Below are positions 41,014 to 48,336 of a stretch of DNA of 48,336 nt, piece by piece. The notes under the pieces were generated by a model. The model worked only from the letters and a program-made list of their open reading frames with translations, was not told where the DNA came from and ran no database searches. The stretch spans positions 1 to 48,336 of the forward strand of contig CAVGBM010000106.1 in assembly GCA_963627445.1 (NCBI GenBank), given 5' to 3'. The first letter of the stretch is position 1. Each line of letters opens with the position of its first letter. This DNA comes from F23-B02 sp963627445. GTDB lineage: Bacteria > Bacillota > Clostridia > Oscillospirales > Oscillospiraceae. The position numbers and the translations under genes were made by a program.

Positions 41014-42210
41014 TCAGTTATTAAGCTCAAAAAACGCCTTTACGGTGTTTATAAATTTCATGACTAACTTTCCATCGTCAAGCTCGCAGCGGTAAATGTC
41101 GCCGCCATCCTGCACCTCAAGGTACTTGCCGGGCTTGAACGGAAGCGTCGGGAGCTTCGTTGAGGGTATCGTCATATCAACGCTGTTGCCGTTTATAACG
41201 CCCTCAAGCCTGAACGCCGTTTTGCCGAGCGTGAGCTCGCCGAGTCCGACCCATGTGAATTTATGCTTGTCGTAGTCGAGCATGTATATCCTCGTTTTGG
41301 CGCTCAGGGTATACTCGGGGTGTTCCTTTAACTCCTCCCGGTGCCGCTCGTAAATGAGCCTGCTCCAATCGGAGACATAGCGAAGCTCCTCGCCTTCGCC
41401 GATCTTATGCAGAAAGCCGTACTCATCGCTGCGCTCGGCAAAGCCGCAGTCGGTGCAATATATTATATTGCCGTCCTTGACCTTGACGGTGAACTCCTTC
41501 CCGCAGTTCGGGCAGGCGTACAGCACCTTTTCAAGCCCTTCGATATTGTCGTTGTTGCTGTATTTTGAGCGAAGTCCCTCCTGCTCACGGTAAGCGTCAA
41601 AAAGTATCGCCCCGTCGGTGCGCTCCTTAATTTCGCCCACGCTGAGCTTTTTAAGCTCGGCTCTGTCAAAGAGCTTGTAGATATCCATATAAGTTCTGCC
41701 GGGTCTGAAGCCCTTTGTCCACTTGGGCATGGTGAAATATGTCCCGCTTGCGCGGGCAACATACACATCCGCATCCAGCCACTTTAGAAACTTATACGTT
41801 GCCTGCGGTATCGGTGTCGAAATGCCGTCCTCGCACATGAGCCCCGCAGGATAAATGACCAGCGACTCACCGTTTTCTATAACGGCCTTAATGCGCCGCA
41901 TGTCGCTCACCGTGGTCTGGAACTGCTGCTTCGGGATCACCCCGAGCTTGTGCAGGATGCCGGTGATGGGCAGCGAATTGTAAAAGGAGTTGCTGATAAC
42001 GAAGGTCAGCGGCCTTTTCGTCGCGCCGATGAGTCCGGCAAAGTCATACGCCGCCTGGTGATTGGCGATGACGACATATGGACCCTCAGCGTCCTTTATC
42101 TCGTTTCGTATATATTTTCTTTTAAAAACCGTTGCCGCAAAGCCCGCTGCAACGAGCTGAGCCGCCCGGTAAAGCAGCATATGCGGCCTTATATATTTCT
42201 CACTATCCAA
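41014..42210 (-). CDS. PlsC-type acyltransferase with C-terminal zinc ribbon
   Basis: 398 residues. The acyltransferase domain (about 30-230) has NHQAAYD (catalytic His-x4-Asp) but YPAGLMCEDG where lysophosphatidate acyltransferases have a PEG motif. It is followed by a zinc ribbon (CPNCGKEF ... YCTDCGF, about 235-262) and a beta-rich region that may be PH-like (RIYMLDYDKHKFTWVGLGELTLGKTAFRL). This fusion is unusual. The start is uncertain: TTG at 42210 without a clear Shine-Dalgarno, or ATG at 42180 (MLLYRAA). It is probably a membrane-surface phospholipid acyltransferase. Confidence 0.75.
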   Translation of the reverse strand: MDSEKYIRPHMLLYRAAQLVAAGFAATVFKRKYIRNEIKDAEGPYVVIANHQAAYDFAGLIGATKRPLTFVISNSFYNSLPITGILHKLGVIPKQQFQTTVSDMRRIKAVIENGESLVIYPAGLMCEDGISTPIPQATYKFLKWLDADVYVARASGTYFTMPKWTKGFRPGRTYMDIYKLFDRAELKKLSVGEIKERTDGAILFDAYREQEGLRSKYSNNDNIEGLEKVLYACPNCGKEFTVKVKDGNIIYCTDCGFAERSDEYGFLHKIGEGEELRYVSDWSRLIYERHREELKEHPEYTLSAKTRIYMLDYDKHKFTWVGLGELTLGKTAFRLEGVINGNSVDMTIPSTKLPTLPFKPGKYLEVQDGGDIYRCELDDGKLVMKFINTVKAFFELNN

Positions 42211-42272
42211 AAATTACACCACACTTCCAATGAGAATAATATCATATGCTCGCCAATTCTTCAATTTTTTTG

Positions 42273-42307
42273 TGCAAAAAATGCGGCTGGGCTTAACCAA
42301 CCGCATT
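42273..42307 (-). terminator. Terminator of the NSS transporter gene
   Basis: 11-bp stem with one U-G wobble leftward (42280-42290 with 42297-42307), loop GCTTAA, followed leftward by UUUU. Confidence 0.8.
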
Positions 42308-42318
42308 AATTTTAATAA

Positions 42319-43662
42319 TCAGCCTATGCCGCCGACTATCGCACCGGCGACGAGCGCCAGGAGTGCGCAGGCGCAGTAGACATATTTGCTCAGGGGGTAG
42401 AACCACTTGCCGATGGGCTTGCGTGCGCCGAGGTTGACGCTCTCGAGCACCGCCTTTTTGCCTGCTATCCAGAAAAACATAACAGCAGCCAGCAGTGCGC
42501 CGAGGGGGCAGATGTAAATGGACACGACATCCATCCACTGCGAGACTATCGCCTGTATGCACAGTGCAACGGCTAGACCTATGACATGGATGATGGCGGT
42601 CGCAGGTATGCGCTTGAGCTTAAACTTCTCCTGCAGGAACGCAACGGGCGCTTCGTAGAGGTTTATTATCGACGACACGCCTGCAAAGGTCACGCACAGG
42701 AAGAACACTATGCCGACTATCCTGCCGCCTGCCATGCCGTTTATGACATTGACAAGGTAGATGAACATGAGCCCCGGGCCGCCCGCGTCGAGCTGAGCGC
42801 CGCCGGTGGCCATGGCGGGGATGATGACGAATGCCGCAAGCAGCGCAGCGAGCGTGTCGAAAAACGCAACATTTCTCGCTGAGCTCGGGATGCACTCATT
42901 TTTGCTGAGGTACGAGCCGTAGATGACGCTGCCGTTACCGGCAACCGACAGGGAGAAAAACGCCTGACCGAAGGCAAACAGCCAAAGCTGGGGATTCAGT
43001 AAGCCCTTGGGGTTGAGCGTAAAAATGTACTTATATCCGCCAGCCGAGCCCGGGATGGTGAAAATGTACACACCAAGAGCGAGAAACAGGAAAAACAGCA
43101 CCGGCATCATGACCTTGTTGGCCTTTTCGATGCCGCCTGCGATGCCGAAGGACATGATAATAAAGCTCACGATGACGGCGACGACTATCCAGACATTTGC
43201 GCCCCAGGCCGAGGCAGTAGTGCCGAAGGTGCCTGCGATGGTGTCCATGTCCTGACCCATGGCCAAGAGCTCGCCCGAGAAGGCCATGAAGGTGTATTTG
43301 AATATCCAGCCCATGACGCAGGTGTAGCCGATGGCAAGCGCCAGTGAGCCGAGGATGGGTATATAGCCGATGCGCTCGCCGATCTTGCGCTTGCCCCAGC
43401 GAAGCTCGGTGCACATGCCGAACGAGCCCATGGGGCCGGCCCCGCCTGCCCTGCCGAGGGCAAACTCGCCGATAACGCCGGTCGAGCCGATGAGGATGAC
43501 GAAGATGAAATACGGGATAAGGAAGGTCAGTCCACCCCAGGTCGACACGAGCATCGGGAAGCGCCAGATGTTGCCCATACCGACCGCAGAGCCTATGCAG
43601 GCAATGATAAAGCCGCCTCTGCTTCTAAAGCCGTCACGGCTTTGCATTGAATCATTATTCAT
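42319..43662 (-). CDS. Neurotransmitter:sodium symporter family amino-acid transporter
   Basis: 447 residues, 11-12 membrane helices. GSAVGMGNIWRFPML is the unwound TM1 sodium/substrate site of LeuT-fold transporters. IGEFALGRAGGAGPMGSF, GYTCVMGWIFKYT, FGQAFFSLSVAGNGSVIYGSYL (TM6) and FAGVSSIINLYE (TM8) follow. It imports an amino acid with Na+. The ATG at 43662 has AAAGG about 10 bases upstream and lines up with homologues; the longer ORF start lies upstream in the promoter. Monocistronic. Confidence 0.92.
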   Translation of the reverse strand: MNNDSMQSRDGFRSRGGFIIACIGSAVGMGNIWRFPMLVSTWGGLTFLIPYFIFVILIGSTGVIGEFALGRAGGAGPMGSFGMCTELRWGKRKIGERIGYIPILGSLALAIGYTCVMGWIFKYTFMAFSGELLAMGQDMDTIAGTFGTTASAWGANVWIVVAVIVSFIIMSFGIAGGIEKANKVMMPVLFFLFLALGVYIFTIPGSAGGYKYIFTLNPKGLLNPQLWLFAFGQAFFSLSVAGNGSVIYGSYLSKNECIPSSARNVAFFDTLAALLAAFVIIPAMATGGAQLDAGGPGLMFIYLVNVINGMAGGRIVGIVFFLCVTFAGVSSIINLYEAPVAFLQEKFKLKRIPATAIIHVIGLAVALCIQAIVSQWMDVVSIYICPLGALLAAVMFFWIAGKKAVLESVNLGARKPIGKWFYPLSKYVYCACALLALVAGAIVGGIG

Positions 43663-43694
43663 GTTCTTGCTGCCTTTCAAACGATAATATGTTA

Positions 43695-43723
43695 AGTATA
43701 TATGAACAAGCCCCGTTGCGCAA
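43695..43723 (-). promoter_or_regulatory. Promoter of the NSS transporter
   Basis: Leftward TTGCGC (43718-43723), 17 bp, TATACT (43695-43700). Confidence 0.5.
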
Positions 43724-43743
43724 CAAAAACATTCCATTTTGCG

Positions 43744-43780
43744 CATAAAAATCCCCGAAACGATGCTTTTCGCTTCGGGG
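43744..43780 (-). terminator. Terminator of nrdG-nrdD-trxB
   Basis: ATCCCCGAA/TTCGGGGAT stem (43749-43757 with 43772-43780), extended by CG pairs, followed leftward by UUUU. Confidence 0.8.
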
Positions 43781-43786
43781 ATGGTT

Positions 43787-44695
43787 TTACAGGCTGTCTA
43801 TATAGCTGCACGCTGCGAGCGCTGCGGCAGAGCCGTCGGCGACGGCGGTGGTGAGCTGGCGCACGCTTTTTCTGCGGCAGTCACCGGCGACGAACACGCC
43901 CGGGGTCTTGGTGAGGCAGCGCTCGTCCGAGGCTGCGTAGCCGCCCTCGTCAAGCTCCAGGAGATGCGCAAAAATGCCGTTATCCGGCGCATGGCCGACA
44001 GCGACAAAAAGGCCGTCAACTGCGATATCACGCTCGGTACCGTCCTTATCCGTCACAGTGATGCCGGTGAGCTCACCCTCGCCGTGCAGGGCACTTATGC
44101 GGCTATCGAGCACAAACTCGACATTATCCTTGGCCTTGAGCGCCTCAACGAGCTTCGCCTCGCCGCGGAACGAGTCCCTGCGGTGGACAAGATATACCTT
44201 ACTGCAGGTGTCGGAAAGGAGCATCGCGTCCTGAAGCGCGGAGTTTCCGCCGCCGTTCACGGCAACGGGGCGCCCCTTGTAAAACGCACCGTCGCACACG
44301 GCGCAGAAGCAAACGCCCGCGCCGACAAGCTCCGCCTCACGCTCGATGCCGAGCATGCGGGGTCTTGCGCCGGTGGCAACAATGACGGTCTTTGCCTCAA
44401 ACTCGCCGCCAAACTCGGTCTTTACCCGCTTTATATCGCCGTCAAGCTCTATCTCGGTGACCTCGTCAAGCTCCATCTGAGCACCCTGGTTCATGACCTG
44501 CTCCATGAGTCGGTCGGCAAGCTCGGTGCCGGAGATAGACTCTATCGTCGGGAAGTTTTCCACCTTGGGCGACCATGTTATCTGACCGCCGAAGGCGCTT
44601 TTTTCGATTATCATTGCGGTTTTGCCCGCTCTCAAGGCATAGAGGGCGGCAGTTAATCCTGCCGGCCCTCCGCCTACGATCAATACATCGTACAT
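43787..44695 (-). CDS. trxB: Thioredoxin reductase
   Basis: 302 residues. The FAD motif GGGPAGLTAALYA is at residues 8-20, the redox disulfide CAVC at 131-134, the NADPH motif GGGNSALQDA follows, and VFVAGDCR closes the FAD site: full-length low-molecular-weight TrxB. It reduces thioredoxin-fold proteins with NADPH. AAGGTG lies nine bases before the ATG at 44695; a GTG at 44707 overlapping the nrdD stop is possible. Placed right after nrdD, it may reduce the glutaredoxin-like domain of NrdD. Confidence 0.93.
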   Translation of the reverse strand: MYDVLIVGGGPAGLTAALYALRAGKTAMIIEKSAFGGQITWSPKVENFPTIESISGTELADRLMEQVMNQGAQMELDEVTEIELDGDIKRVKTEFGGEFEAKTVIVATGARPRMLGIEREAELVGAGVCFCAVCDGAFYKGRPVAVNGGGNSALQDAMLLSDTCSKVYLVHRRDSFRGEAKLVEALKAKDNVEFVLDSRISALHGEGELTGITVTDKDGTERDIAVDGLFVAVGHAPDNGIFAHLLELDEGGYAASDERCLTKTPGVFVAGDCRRKSVRQLTTAVADGSAAALAACSYIDSL

Positions 44696-44703
44696 ATTAT
44701 TTC

Positions 44704-47076
44704 TCACCTTGCAAGATACTGCTTTATCGCACCTGCACCTGCGTACTTTTCGACATTCTCGCCGTCGATGATGACGAGGGTGGGTGCCTGCTTCACGCCG
44801 AGCGACAGCGCGAGCTGGGCGTTGTCGTCTGCCATGAGCTTTTCGTATGCAACGCCGGCCTTATCAAGGTAATTGCATGCGATGCGGCAGTTCGGGCAGG
44901 TCGGGGTCGCAAAGAGGATGGTGCGCTTTTCGCCCTTTACGGGTGCTGCCTCGTGGTCCTCGGTGTGCTTTTCCTCGTGGACAATGGGGCCGTTGTGCTT
45001 GAGGACGCTCGTGCCGATATTATACTCCTTGCGGTCGTGGTACTCCTTGGTCTTGCCTGCGTTCCAGTTCTGCACGGGGCGGTAGTAGCCGGTGATGCGG
45101 CTGTAGACCTCGGCGGGCTCGCCGCACTCGGGGCAGGTGAACTGCTCGCCGTTGAGGTAGCCGTGGTTCTTGCAGACGGAATAGGTCGGGCTGAGAGTGT
45201 AGTACGGCAGCTTGTAGTTCTCCGCTATCTTGCGCACGAGATTTGCAGCCGCCTCCCAGTTGGGCAGCTTCTCGCCGAGGAAGGCGTGGAACACGGTGCC
45301 GGAGGTGTACAGCGTCTGGAGCTCGTCCTGAACGTCAAGTGCACTGAAGATATCGTCGGTGTAGCCGACGGGCAGGTGGCTGGAGTTGGTGTAGTACGGG
45401 GTGCCGCCGTTTTCGGAGGCGGTGATGATGTCGGGATACTGCTCGACATCGTGCTTTGCAAGGCGGTAAGAGGTGCTCTCTGCAGGAGTGGCCTCGAGGT
45501 TATACAGGTCGCCGTACTGCTCCTGATAATCCGACAGGCGCTCGCGCATGTGGTTGAGAACATCCTTGGTGAACTGCTGGCACTTCTCGGTGGTCATGTC
45601 GGCCTTTATCCAGTTGGCGTTGAGGCCTGCCTCGTTCATGCCGACAAGGCCGATGGTGGAGAAGTGGTTATCAAATGTGCCGAGATAATACTTCGTGTAG
45701 GGGTACAGTCCCTCGTTGAGAAGCTTGGTGATGACGGTGCGCTTGATCTTCAAGGAGCGTGCCGCGATGTCCATGAGCTTGTCAAGGCGCTTGTAGAAGT
45801 CAGCCTCATCGGTTGCAAGGTATGCGATGCGGGGCATGTTTATCGTGACAACGCCGACAGAGCCTGTGCTCTCGCCCGAGCCGAAGTAGCCACCGGACTT
45901 TTTGCGCAGCTCGCGCAGGTCAAGGCGCAGGCGGCAGCACATGGAGCGGACATCGCTGGGCTCCATATCGGAGTTGATGTAGTTGGAGAAGTAGGGAGTG
46001 CCGTACTTTGCGGTCATCTCGAACAGCATTCTGTTGTTCTCGGTGGGAGACCAGTCAAAGTCGCGGGTGATGGAATAGGTGGGAATCGGGTACTGGAAGC
46101 CGCGGCCGTTTGCGTCGCCCTCGATCATGATGTCGATAAACGCCTTGTTGACCATGTCCATCTCGGCCTTGCAGTCGCCGTAGGTGAAGTCCATGTCCTT
46201 GCCGCCGACGATAGCGGGCATATCCTTGAGGTCGGCAGGAACCGTCCAGTCAAGGGTGATATTCGAAAACGGTGCCTGAGTGCCCCAGCGGGACGGAGTG
46301 TTCACGCCGAATACGAACGACTGGATGCACTGCTTGACTTCCTTGTAGGTCAGGTTATCGACCTTGACGAACGGGGCAAGGTAGGTGTCAAACGACGAGA
46401 ACGCCTGTGCGCCCGCCCACTCGTTCTGCATGATGCCGAGGAAGTTCACCATCTGGTTGCAGAGTGTGGAAAGGTGGCTTGCCGGGGAGGAATTGATCTT
46501 GCCTGGGATGCCGAGACCCTGCTGGATGAGCTGCTTGAGGCTCCAGCCTGCGCAGTAGCCGGTCAGCATGGACAGGTCGTGCAGGTGGATATCGCAGTTG
46601 CGGTGTGCGTTTGCGATCTCCTCGTCGTATATCTCGCTCAGCCAGTAGTTTGCGGTGATCGCGCCGGAGTTTGAAAGGATAAGTCCGCCGACGGAATAGG
46701 TGACGGTGGAGTTTTCCTTGACGCGCCAGTCAAGTACATTGACATAGCTGTTGACCGTTTCCTTGTAATCAAGGTAGGTGCTCTTCATGTTGCGCAGCTT
46801 CTCGCGGTTCTTACGGTAGAGGATGTATGCCTTGGCAACGCCCTCATAGCCGCCGCGGGAAAGCACTGCCTCGACGCTGTCCTGGATATCCTCAACTGCG
46901 ACAAAGCCGTCCTTTATCTTCGGCAGGAAGTCTGCGGAGACCTTGAGGGCGAGGAAATCGATGATGTTATCGGTATACTCGGTCTCGGTGGCCTCAAACG
47001 CCTTTTTGATCGCGTTTGCGATCTTGTTGATGTCAAAGTCAACAACTTTTCCGTCTCTCTTGATTATCTGGTACAT
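44704..47076 (-). CDS. nrdD: Anaerobic ribonucleotide reductase with fused glutaredoxin-like domain
   Basis: 790 residues. The ATP-cone (1-90, KRDGKVVDFDINKIANAIKKAF) is followed by the glycyl-radical reductase core with SMCCRLRLDLREL (active-site Cys), a zinc site (CKNHG and CPECGE) and the radical loop RITGYYRPVQNWN (Gly near 663). Beyond a 45-residue linker a thioredoxin-fold domain (about 715-790) has CPNC at 727-730 and a cis-Pro segment KQAPTLVI. It converts NTPs to dNTPs without oxygen. The fused redoxin would supply electrons, with TrxB encoded next. AAGGAGG precedes the ATG at 47076. Confidence 0.94.
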   Translation of the reverse strand: MYQIIKRDGKVVDFDINKIANAIKKAFEATETEYTDNIIDFLALKVSADFLPKIKDGFVAVEDIQDSVEAVLSRGGYEGVAKAYILYRKNREKLRNMKSTYLDYKETVNSYVNVLDWRVKENSTVTYSVGGLILSNSGAITANYWLSEIYDEEIANAHRNCDIHLHDLSMLTGYCAGWSLKQLIQQGLGIPGKINSSPASHLSTLCNQMVNFLGIMQNEWAGAQAFSSFDTYLAPFVKVDNLTYKEVKQCIQSFVFGVNTPSRWGTQAPFSNITLDWTVPADLKDMPAIVGGKDMDFTYGDCKAEMDMVNKAFIDIMIEGDANGRGFQYPIPTYSITRDFDWSPTENNRMLFEMTAKYGTPYFSNYINSDMEPSDVRSMCCRLRLDLRELRKKSGGYFGSGESTGSVGVVTINMPRIAYLATDEADFYKRLDKLMDIAARSLKIKRTVITKLLNEGLYPYTKYYLGTFDNHFSTIGLVGMNEAGLNANWIKADMTTEKCQQFTKDVLNHMRERLSDYQEQYGDLYNLEATPAESTSYRLAKHDVEQYPDIITASENGGTPYYTNSSHLPVGYTDDIFSALDVQDELQTLYTSGTVFHAFLGEKLPNWEAAANLVRKIAENYKLPYYTLSPTYSVCKNHGYLNGEQFTCPECGEPAEVYSRITGYYRPVQNWNAGKTKEYHDRKEYNIGTSVLKHNGPIVHEEKHTEDHEAAPVKGEKRTILFATPTCPNCRIACNYLDKAGVAYEKLMADDNAQLALSLGVKQAPTLVIIDGENVEKYAGAGAIKQYLAR

Positions 47077-47086
47077 ATTATCCTCC

Positions 47087-47782
47087 TTAAACACCTCTGA
47101 CCTCGACGGCGGGGACAAACGGCCTCACCGCATCGGCCAGCTCATGCATGTCTTTTTCATCAAATGGTTCAAAAGCATCGGGCTCAATTAAATTACCCGA
47201 ATCCTTGAACTGCTGCAAATAGTATTCCTTCGCACCGCTTATCCATTTTGCGGCGGCGATCAGGCTTTCCTTCGTGTGGATGCCCTTTACCACGGTCGTG
47301 CGAAATTCGTAGTCACATGTGCCGGATAAAAGAAAGTCCTTCGATTGTTCTATCTTCGCCATGTCGACCCTGCACCCTGCCGTCTTTTCATACTCATTTG
47401 GTGCGTTTTTAATGTCCATCGCCACACGGTCGACTAAACCGGCGTTAACGATGTCCTTAAGCAGCGTCGGGTTCGAGCCGTTGGTATCGAGCTTAATTTT
47501 ATAGCCGAGATCTTTTATCCTCCTCAAAAGCTCGGGCATGTCCGTGTGCAGCAGCGGCTCGCCGCCGGTTATCGCCACACCGTCGAGCATGCCTGCCCGC
47601 TTTTTGAGAAAACTCATGACCTCGTCTTCACTTATCGACGCTTCCTCGAGCTTATCCGGCAGCACCAGCCCCGCGTTGTGGCAGAACGGGCATCGGAAGT
47701 TGCAGCCGGCTGTAAACAGCGTGCACGCGACCTTGCCGGGGTAGTCGAGAAGGGTCAATTTTTGAATTCCTGATATCTTCAT
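47087..47782 (-). CDS. nrdG: Anaerobic RNR activating radical-SAM enzyme
   Basis: 231 residues. AGCNFRCPFCHN provides the 4Fe-4S Cys ligands (Cys27, 31, 34); ITGGEPLLH is the SAM-binding GGE motif; KLDTNGSNP and MDIKNAP follow. It generates the glycyl radical on NrdD. The ATG at 47782 (MKISGIQKL) is preceded by AAGGTGA; the longer ORF start lies inside the leader element. It is 10 bases upstream of nrdD. Confidence 0.94.
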   Translation of the reverse strand: MKISGIQKLTLLDYPGKVACTLFTAGCNFRCPFCHNAGLVLPDKLEEASISEDEVMSFLKKRAGMLDGVAITGGEPLLHTDMPELLRRIKDLGYKIKLDTNGSNPTLLKDIVNAGLVDRVAMDIKNAPNEYEKTAGCRVDMAKIEQSKDFLLSGTCDYEFRTTVVKGIHTKESLIAAAKWISGAKEYYLQQFKDSGNLIEPDAFEPFDEKDMHELADAVRPFVPAVEVRGV

Positions 47783-47794
47783 AGCGTTCACCTT

Positions 47795-48074
47795 GAGCAA
47801 AGGAAAGTCGAACCCGCACCGGTTTTTATCGGGCGGATTTTCACCCATACTTCGTTACTGCCCTTGGCAATCCGTCGAGGATTACCTGCGAGCAAAGCCT
47901 CGTCTGGGCAAAAATCCGCTCCGAAAAAACTGCCTTGCACATTTCGGCGAGAAATGTTCGAGGTATTTCGGGTTTAGCGGCTGCAGGCTTGCTCGGCGCA
48001 AGTCAAAGACGATAGGCCAGAAAGACCCGAACAGAGCCGCCGTAATGCGGTGTGTGTTCGGCTTTCCTTTGCTC
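47795..48074 (-). ncRNA. 280-nt structured leader element with closing inverted repeats
   Basis: The ends GAGCAAAGGAAAG (47795-47807) and CTTTCCTTTGCTC (48062-48074) pair perfectly; similarity continues to about 27 bp with 3-4 differences. Leftward, inner helices include CCGAACA/TGTTCGG around CCGC/GCGG, ACATTTC/GAAATGT, GCGGATTTT/AAAATCCGC enclosing TGCCC/GGGCA, and GGTAATCC/GGATTGCC. It fills the leader between the NrdR-box promoter and nrdG and ends 12 bases before the ATG, so it could be a cis-regulatory RNA. The arm differences give G-U pairs only on the rightward strand, which would favour a + strand RNA; a MITE-like repeat is another option. No known RNA family matched by eye. Confidence 0.5.
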
Positions 48075-48091
48075 GTTAGTCAGCAGGACTT

Positions 48092-48120
48092 ATAATAGTC
48101 TAAGTTTTGTGCTCTGTCAA
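48092..48120 (-). promoter_or_regulatory. Promoter of nrdG-nrdD-trxB
   Basis: Leftward perfect TTGACA (48115-48120), 17 bp, TATTAT (48092-48097). Transcription would start near 48085 and read through the 280-nt element into nrdG. Confidence 0.8.
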
Positions 48121-48129
48121 GAGTGCAGG

Positions 48130-48186
48130 CACAAAATATTGTGTAGTTTTACCGCTTTGTAACCGCTTTGACCACAAAATATTGTG
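48130..48186 (-). promoter_or_regulatory. Two NrdR-like boxes
   Basis: CACAAAATATTGTG occurs identically at 48130-48143 and 48173-48186, start-to-start 43 bp (about four helical turns). The sequence fits the NrdR-box pattern (CACAA/TTGTG arms around an A/T centre). They lie just upstream of the -35 box of the RNR promoter. NrdR, an ATP/dATP-sensing repressor, usually binds such pairs. A weaker similar sequence is at 48305-48316. Confidence 0.75.
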
Positions 48187-48336
48187 TTGAGGGATTTACG
48201 CTCAGTTATCATTTCTGCCGCTTTCTGTAATTGTGAGTTTTAACTATCTTTTAAAAATGCCGAGTTTTCAAGGCGTAGCGGGTTTTGGCATCGTTCACAA
48301 TTTGCACATATTTTGTTATCACGGCCAAAACTATAT
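48187..48336. other. AT-rich non-coding end of window
   Basis: No ORF with a ribosome binding site, RNA gene or clear terminator is seen in these 150 bases, beyond a partial NrdR-like sequence (48305-48316). Confidence 0.5.

Noticed and set aside
44575..46674. 699-codon rightward ORF antisense to nrdD
   Set aside because: No ribosome binding site, low-complexity Val/Ala/Leu translation, and nrdD on the other strand has every family motif.
47795..48074. RNase P RNA, tmRNA or cobalamin riboswitch
   Set aside because: AGGAAAGTC resembles RNase P conserved region I, but the matching 3' conserved region is missing. There is no tmRNA tag frame or CCA end, and no B12-box in order.
47793..48095. 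100-codon rightward ORF over the nrdG leader element
   Set aside because: It lies entirely in a palindromic, strongly structured element and has no Shine-Dalgarno site or recognisable protein features.
48305..48316. Third NrdR box
   Set aside because: Only one half matches well and it is over 115 bp from the pair; not strong enough to call.
1..48336. tRNA, rRNA, prophage, IS element or CRISPR array
   Set aside because: None seen: no tRNA cloverleaf with T-arm, no transposase or integrase frame, no regularly spaced repeats.

Overview
The window is a gene-dense stretch (roughly 55% GC) of a bacterial chromosome. It is most likely from an anaerobic, low-redundancy Firmicute of class Clostridia, Oscillospiraceae/Ruminococcaceae type. 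The assignment rests on the gene families: CsoR-CopA, KhpB/Jag-YidC-RnpA-RpmH, a class B sortase, BY-kinases with a PHP phosphatase, ECF S-components ThiT and QueT, and an oxygen-sensitive NrdD/NrdG reductase. Shine-Dalgarno sites are strong and sigma-A promoters are TTGACA/TATAAT-like. This is inference from families; no rRNA or tRNA is present to fix the taxonomy. I see no phage, IS element or CRISPR array.

Layout. 1-3.1 kb: a partial YjjG-like HAD phosphatase, a TPR protein, a 22-residue ORF, and a LysR regulator divergent from a small membrane protein. 3.2-6.2 kb: copper operon csoR-copA, with a CsoR-type operator inside the promoter and a C-terminal CopZ-like domain that has its own ribosome binding site. 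6.2-14 kb: a secreted GH24 lysozyme with SLH repeats, a degenerate Old-Yellow-Enzyme-like flavoprotein, ammonia-type nadE with a GMP synthetase lacking its amidotransferase domain, and a frameshifted M48-type membrane protease. 14-21 kb: a Ca2+/cation exchanger, a small anchored protein, holB-ricT, and rpmH-rnpA-yidD-yidC-khpB-acpP, all leftward. 21-24.3 kb: thiT under a TPP riboswitch with a terminator, queH-queT from an apparently leaderless promoter, and galE.

24.3-32.9 kb is a leftward envelope cluster: ABC half-exporter, PHP tyrosine phosphatase (CpsB), an Ig-like exported protein, two tandem Wzz-BY-kinase fusions with tyrosine-rich tails, an LCP ligase, a small SPQTG cell-wall protein and a class B sortase. 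No glycosyltransferase is present. 32.9-37.3 kb: a PLP fold-III decarboxylase, then a TrpX-type ABC importer operon preceded by a 26-codon leader peptide with a Phe/Tyr run and mutually exclusive antiterminator and terminator helices. This looks like a leader-peptide attenuator and is the most distinctive regulatory finding. 37.3-43.7 kb: an M20 peptidase with two membrane proteins (one DUF5058), a Nudix hydrolase, a PlsC acyltransferase with a zinc ribbon, and an NSS transporter.

43.8-48.3 kb: nrdG-nrdD-trxB, the anaerobic ribonucleotide reductase operon. NrdD carries a fused glutaredoxin-like domain and thioredoxin reductase is encoded next to it, which suggests a self-contained electron route. 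Its promoter has two NrdR-like boxes. The approximately 300-nt leader contains a 280-nt element with closing inverted repeats that I cannot assign to a known RNA family.
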